The translations under genes and the position numbers were made by a program. From contig JAICXZ010000215.1 in the NCBI GenBank assembly GCA_025934475.1, positions 1 to 6,058 of the forward strand: a stretch of 6,058 bases of DNA. Direction: 5' to 3'. This document shows positions 4,979-6,058 of this stretch, one piece after another. The notes under the pieces are model-generated. The model worked only from the letters and a program-made list of their open reading frames with translations, had not been told where the DNA came from and ran no database searches. Each line of letters starts with the position of its first letter. Positions within the stretch are counted from its first letter, which is position 1. This stretch comes from Mucilaginibacter sp. (lineage in GTDB: Bacteria; Bacteroidota; Bacteroidia; Sphingobacteriales; Sphingobacteriaceae).

Positions 4979-6058
4979 ACTCAAAATACTCCTTCATCCG
5001 CTCAAAGAACGATTTCTCATTCTTACCCGGACTAGGCTTGAAATTCGGAGAATCCTGAAGTTTTTCCAGCAGCTCTCGTTCCTCGCGGCTCAGGGCCTTT
5101 GGCGTCCAGATATTTACGTGGATCAGTTGATCGCCACGGTGATAAGAGTTCACTTCGGGAACGCCTTTCGCTTTCAATCGCAATATTTTACCACCCTGTG
5201 TTCCCGGATCTATTTTGATTTTGGCTTTACCATCGATGGTTGGCACTTCGACGCTTGTACCTAATGCCGCATCAACAAAGTTGATATGCAGATCATAGAT
5301 CACATTATTGCCATCGCGTTTAAGGGTTTCGTGCGGGATTTCCTCGATCAGGATGATCAGGTCGCCGGGAACGCCACCGCGTGGTGCGGCATTACCTTTA
5401 CCACTCATGCTCAGTTGCATGCCTTCGCTAACGCCTGCAGGGATATTGATGCTGATCAGTTCTTCGTCGCGGGTTACACCTTCACCATGACAAGTGGTAC
5501 ATTTGGCAGTTACCACGGTGCCTTCGCCATTACAGGTAGGGCAGGTGCTTGTTGTTTGCATCTGGCCCAGGATGGTGTTGGTTACCCTGCGCACTGCGCC
5601 CGCGCCACCACAGGTTTTACAGGTTTGCACCGACGAACGGTCCTTTGCACCGGTACCATCGCAGGTTTTACAGGTTACCTGCTTGTTTACTTTTATTTTC
5701 TTTTCGGTGCCGTTGGCAATTTCTTCCAGTGTAAGGCGTACTTTGATACGCAGGTTGCTGCCGCGCTGTACACGACGACCGCCGCCGCTCTGCCTGCCGC
5801 CACCGCCAAAGAATCCTTCGAACGGACTGCCACCGCCAAATATGTCGCCGAACTGGCTGAATATGTCTTCCATATTCATACCGCCGCCGCCAAAACCGCC
5901 GCCGTTAGCCGAGTGCGCATTCGCTGCGTGACCGAACTGATCGTAACGAGCCTTTTTGTCGGGGCTGCTCAGCACCTCGTATGCTTCGGCAGCTTCCTTA
6001 AAGTTCTCTTCCGCCTGCTTATCACCCGGGTTTTTGTCGGGGTGATACTTGATCGCCA
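4977..6058 (-). CDS. dnaJ: Chaperone protein DnaJ (Hsp40), N-terminus cut by window edge
   Basis: This is a type I J-protein that delivers unfolded proteins to DnaK and stimulates its ATPase. The visible 359 codons start inside the J domain at [13 protein letters not shown]; its HPD motif (about residues 5-7 of the visible part) is what triggers DnaK. Helix 4 and [10 protein letters not shown] follow, then a Gly/Phe-rich linker ([25 protein letters not shown]). Next come four zinc-binding repeats, [24 protein letters not shown] and CTTCHGEG, at visible residues 129-136, 146-153, 172-179 and 186-193. The C-terminal substrate-binding and dimer domains end [10 protein letters not shown]. The whole protein should be about 387 residues, so about 28 are off the right edge. 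The frame is open to the last base, so a GTG at 5973-5975 (inside EVLSSPDKK) is not the start. It ends at the shared terminator opposite the nucleoside hydrolase. In Bacteroidota grpE usually precedes dnaJ and may lie just beyond the edge. Confidence 0.97.
   Translation of the reverse strand, partial: AIKYHPDKNPGDKQAEENFKEAAEAYEVLSSPDKKARYDQFGHAANAHSANGGGFGGGGMNMEDIFSQFGDIFGGGSPFEGFFGGGGRQSGGGRRVQRGSNLRIKVRLTLEEIANGTEKKIKVNKQVTCKTCDGTGAKDRSSVQTCKTCGGAGAVRRVTNTILGQMQTTSTCPTCNGEGTVVTAKCTTCHGEGVTRDEELISINIPAGVSEGMQLSMSGKGNAAPRGGVPGDLIILIEEIPHETLKRDGNNVIYDLHINFVDAALGTSVEVPTIDGKAKIKIDPGTQGGKILRLKAKGVPEVNSYHRGDQLIHVNIWTPKALSREERELLEKLQDSPNFKPSPGKNEKSFFERMKEYFE

Noticed and set aside
5590..5690. Direct DNA repeats such as CAGGTTTTACAGGTT
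   Set aside because: They encode the repeated Cys-x-x-Cys-x-Gly-x-Gly zinc motifs of DnaJ and need no separate explanation.
5494..5931. Long plus-strand open frame rich in Pro, Leu and Val opposite dnaJ
   Set aside because: It is the complement of the Gly-rich linker and zinc-finger codons of dnaJ, which gives proline-rich antisense translations.
4977..5975. dnaJ starting at the GTG at 5973-5975
   Set aside because: The frame stays open to the window edge and encodes the J-domain HPD motif upstream of this GTG, so the real start lies beyond the window.

Overview
The window looks like chromosomal DNA of a Bacteroidota bacterium, most likely of the Sphingobacteriaceae (Mucilaginibacter/Pedobacter type). 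This is inferred from protein style, moderate GC content, very short intergenic gaps, the lack of Shine-Dalgarno sequences before nearly every start, and a few TAnnTTAG boxes that resemble the Bacteroidota -7 element (TAnnTTTG). No tRNA, rRNA, CRISPR array, integrase or insertion sequence was seen. No stretch without a gene exceeds about 130 bases.

Layout, left to right. The left edge cuts an exopolyphosphatase-family (Ppx/GppA) gene on the minus strand; its first 70 codons are visible. Next, also on the minus strand, is a 184-residue protein of unknown function, separated from ppx/gppA by a spacer with a perfect 10-bp hairpin. Then comes a minus-strand block: a six-helix membrane protein of unknown function (3241-3822), an ABC exporter ATPase (2242-3159) and its ABC-2 type permease (1019-2245). 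The ATPase and permease genes overlap by 4 bases (ATGA) and are surely co-transcribed. The membrane protein lies 81 bases upstream and may belong to the same operon.

A 64-base divergent intergenic region separates this block from a plus-strand gene for a secreted nucleoside hydrolase (3887-4885). That gene converges on dnaJ, which is on the minus strand and cut by the right edge; 359 codons are visible and about 28 N-terminal codons are missing. Between the two convergent stop codons lies a strong bidirectional terminator, nested inside a larger imperfect inverted repeat rich in AAAGC.

The genes do not form one pathway. The ABC pair is a NatA/NatB-like export system of unknown substrate, DnaJ is a core Hsp70 co-chaperone, Ppx/GppA acts in polyphosphate or (p)ppGpp metabolism, and the nucleoside hydrolase probably salvages nucleosides in the periplasm. 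I see no convincing novel multi-gene system. The items most worth a second look are the palindrome around the dnaJ terminator, the 184-residue orphan protein, the hairpin at 283-306, and the six-helix protein next to the ABC genes.
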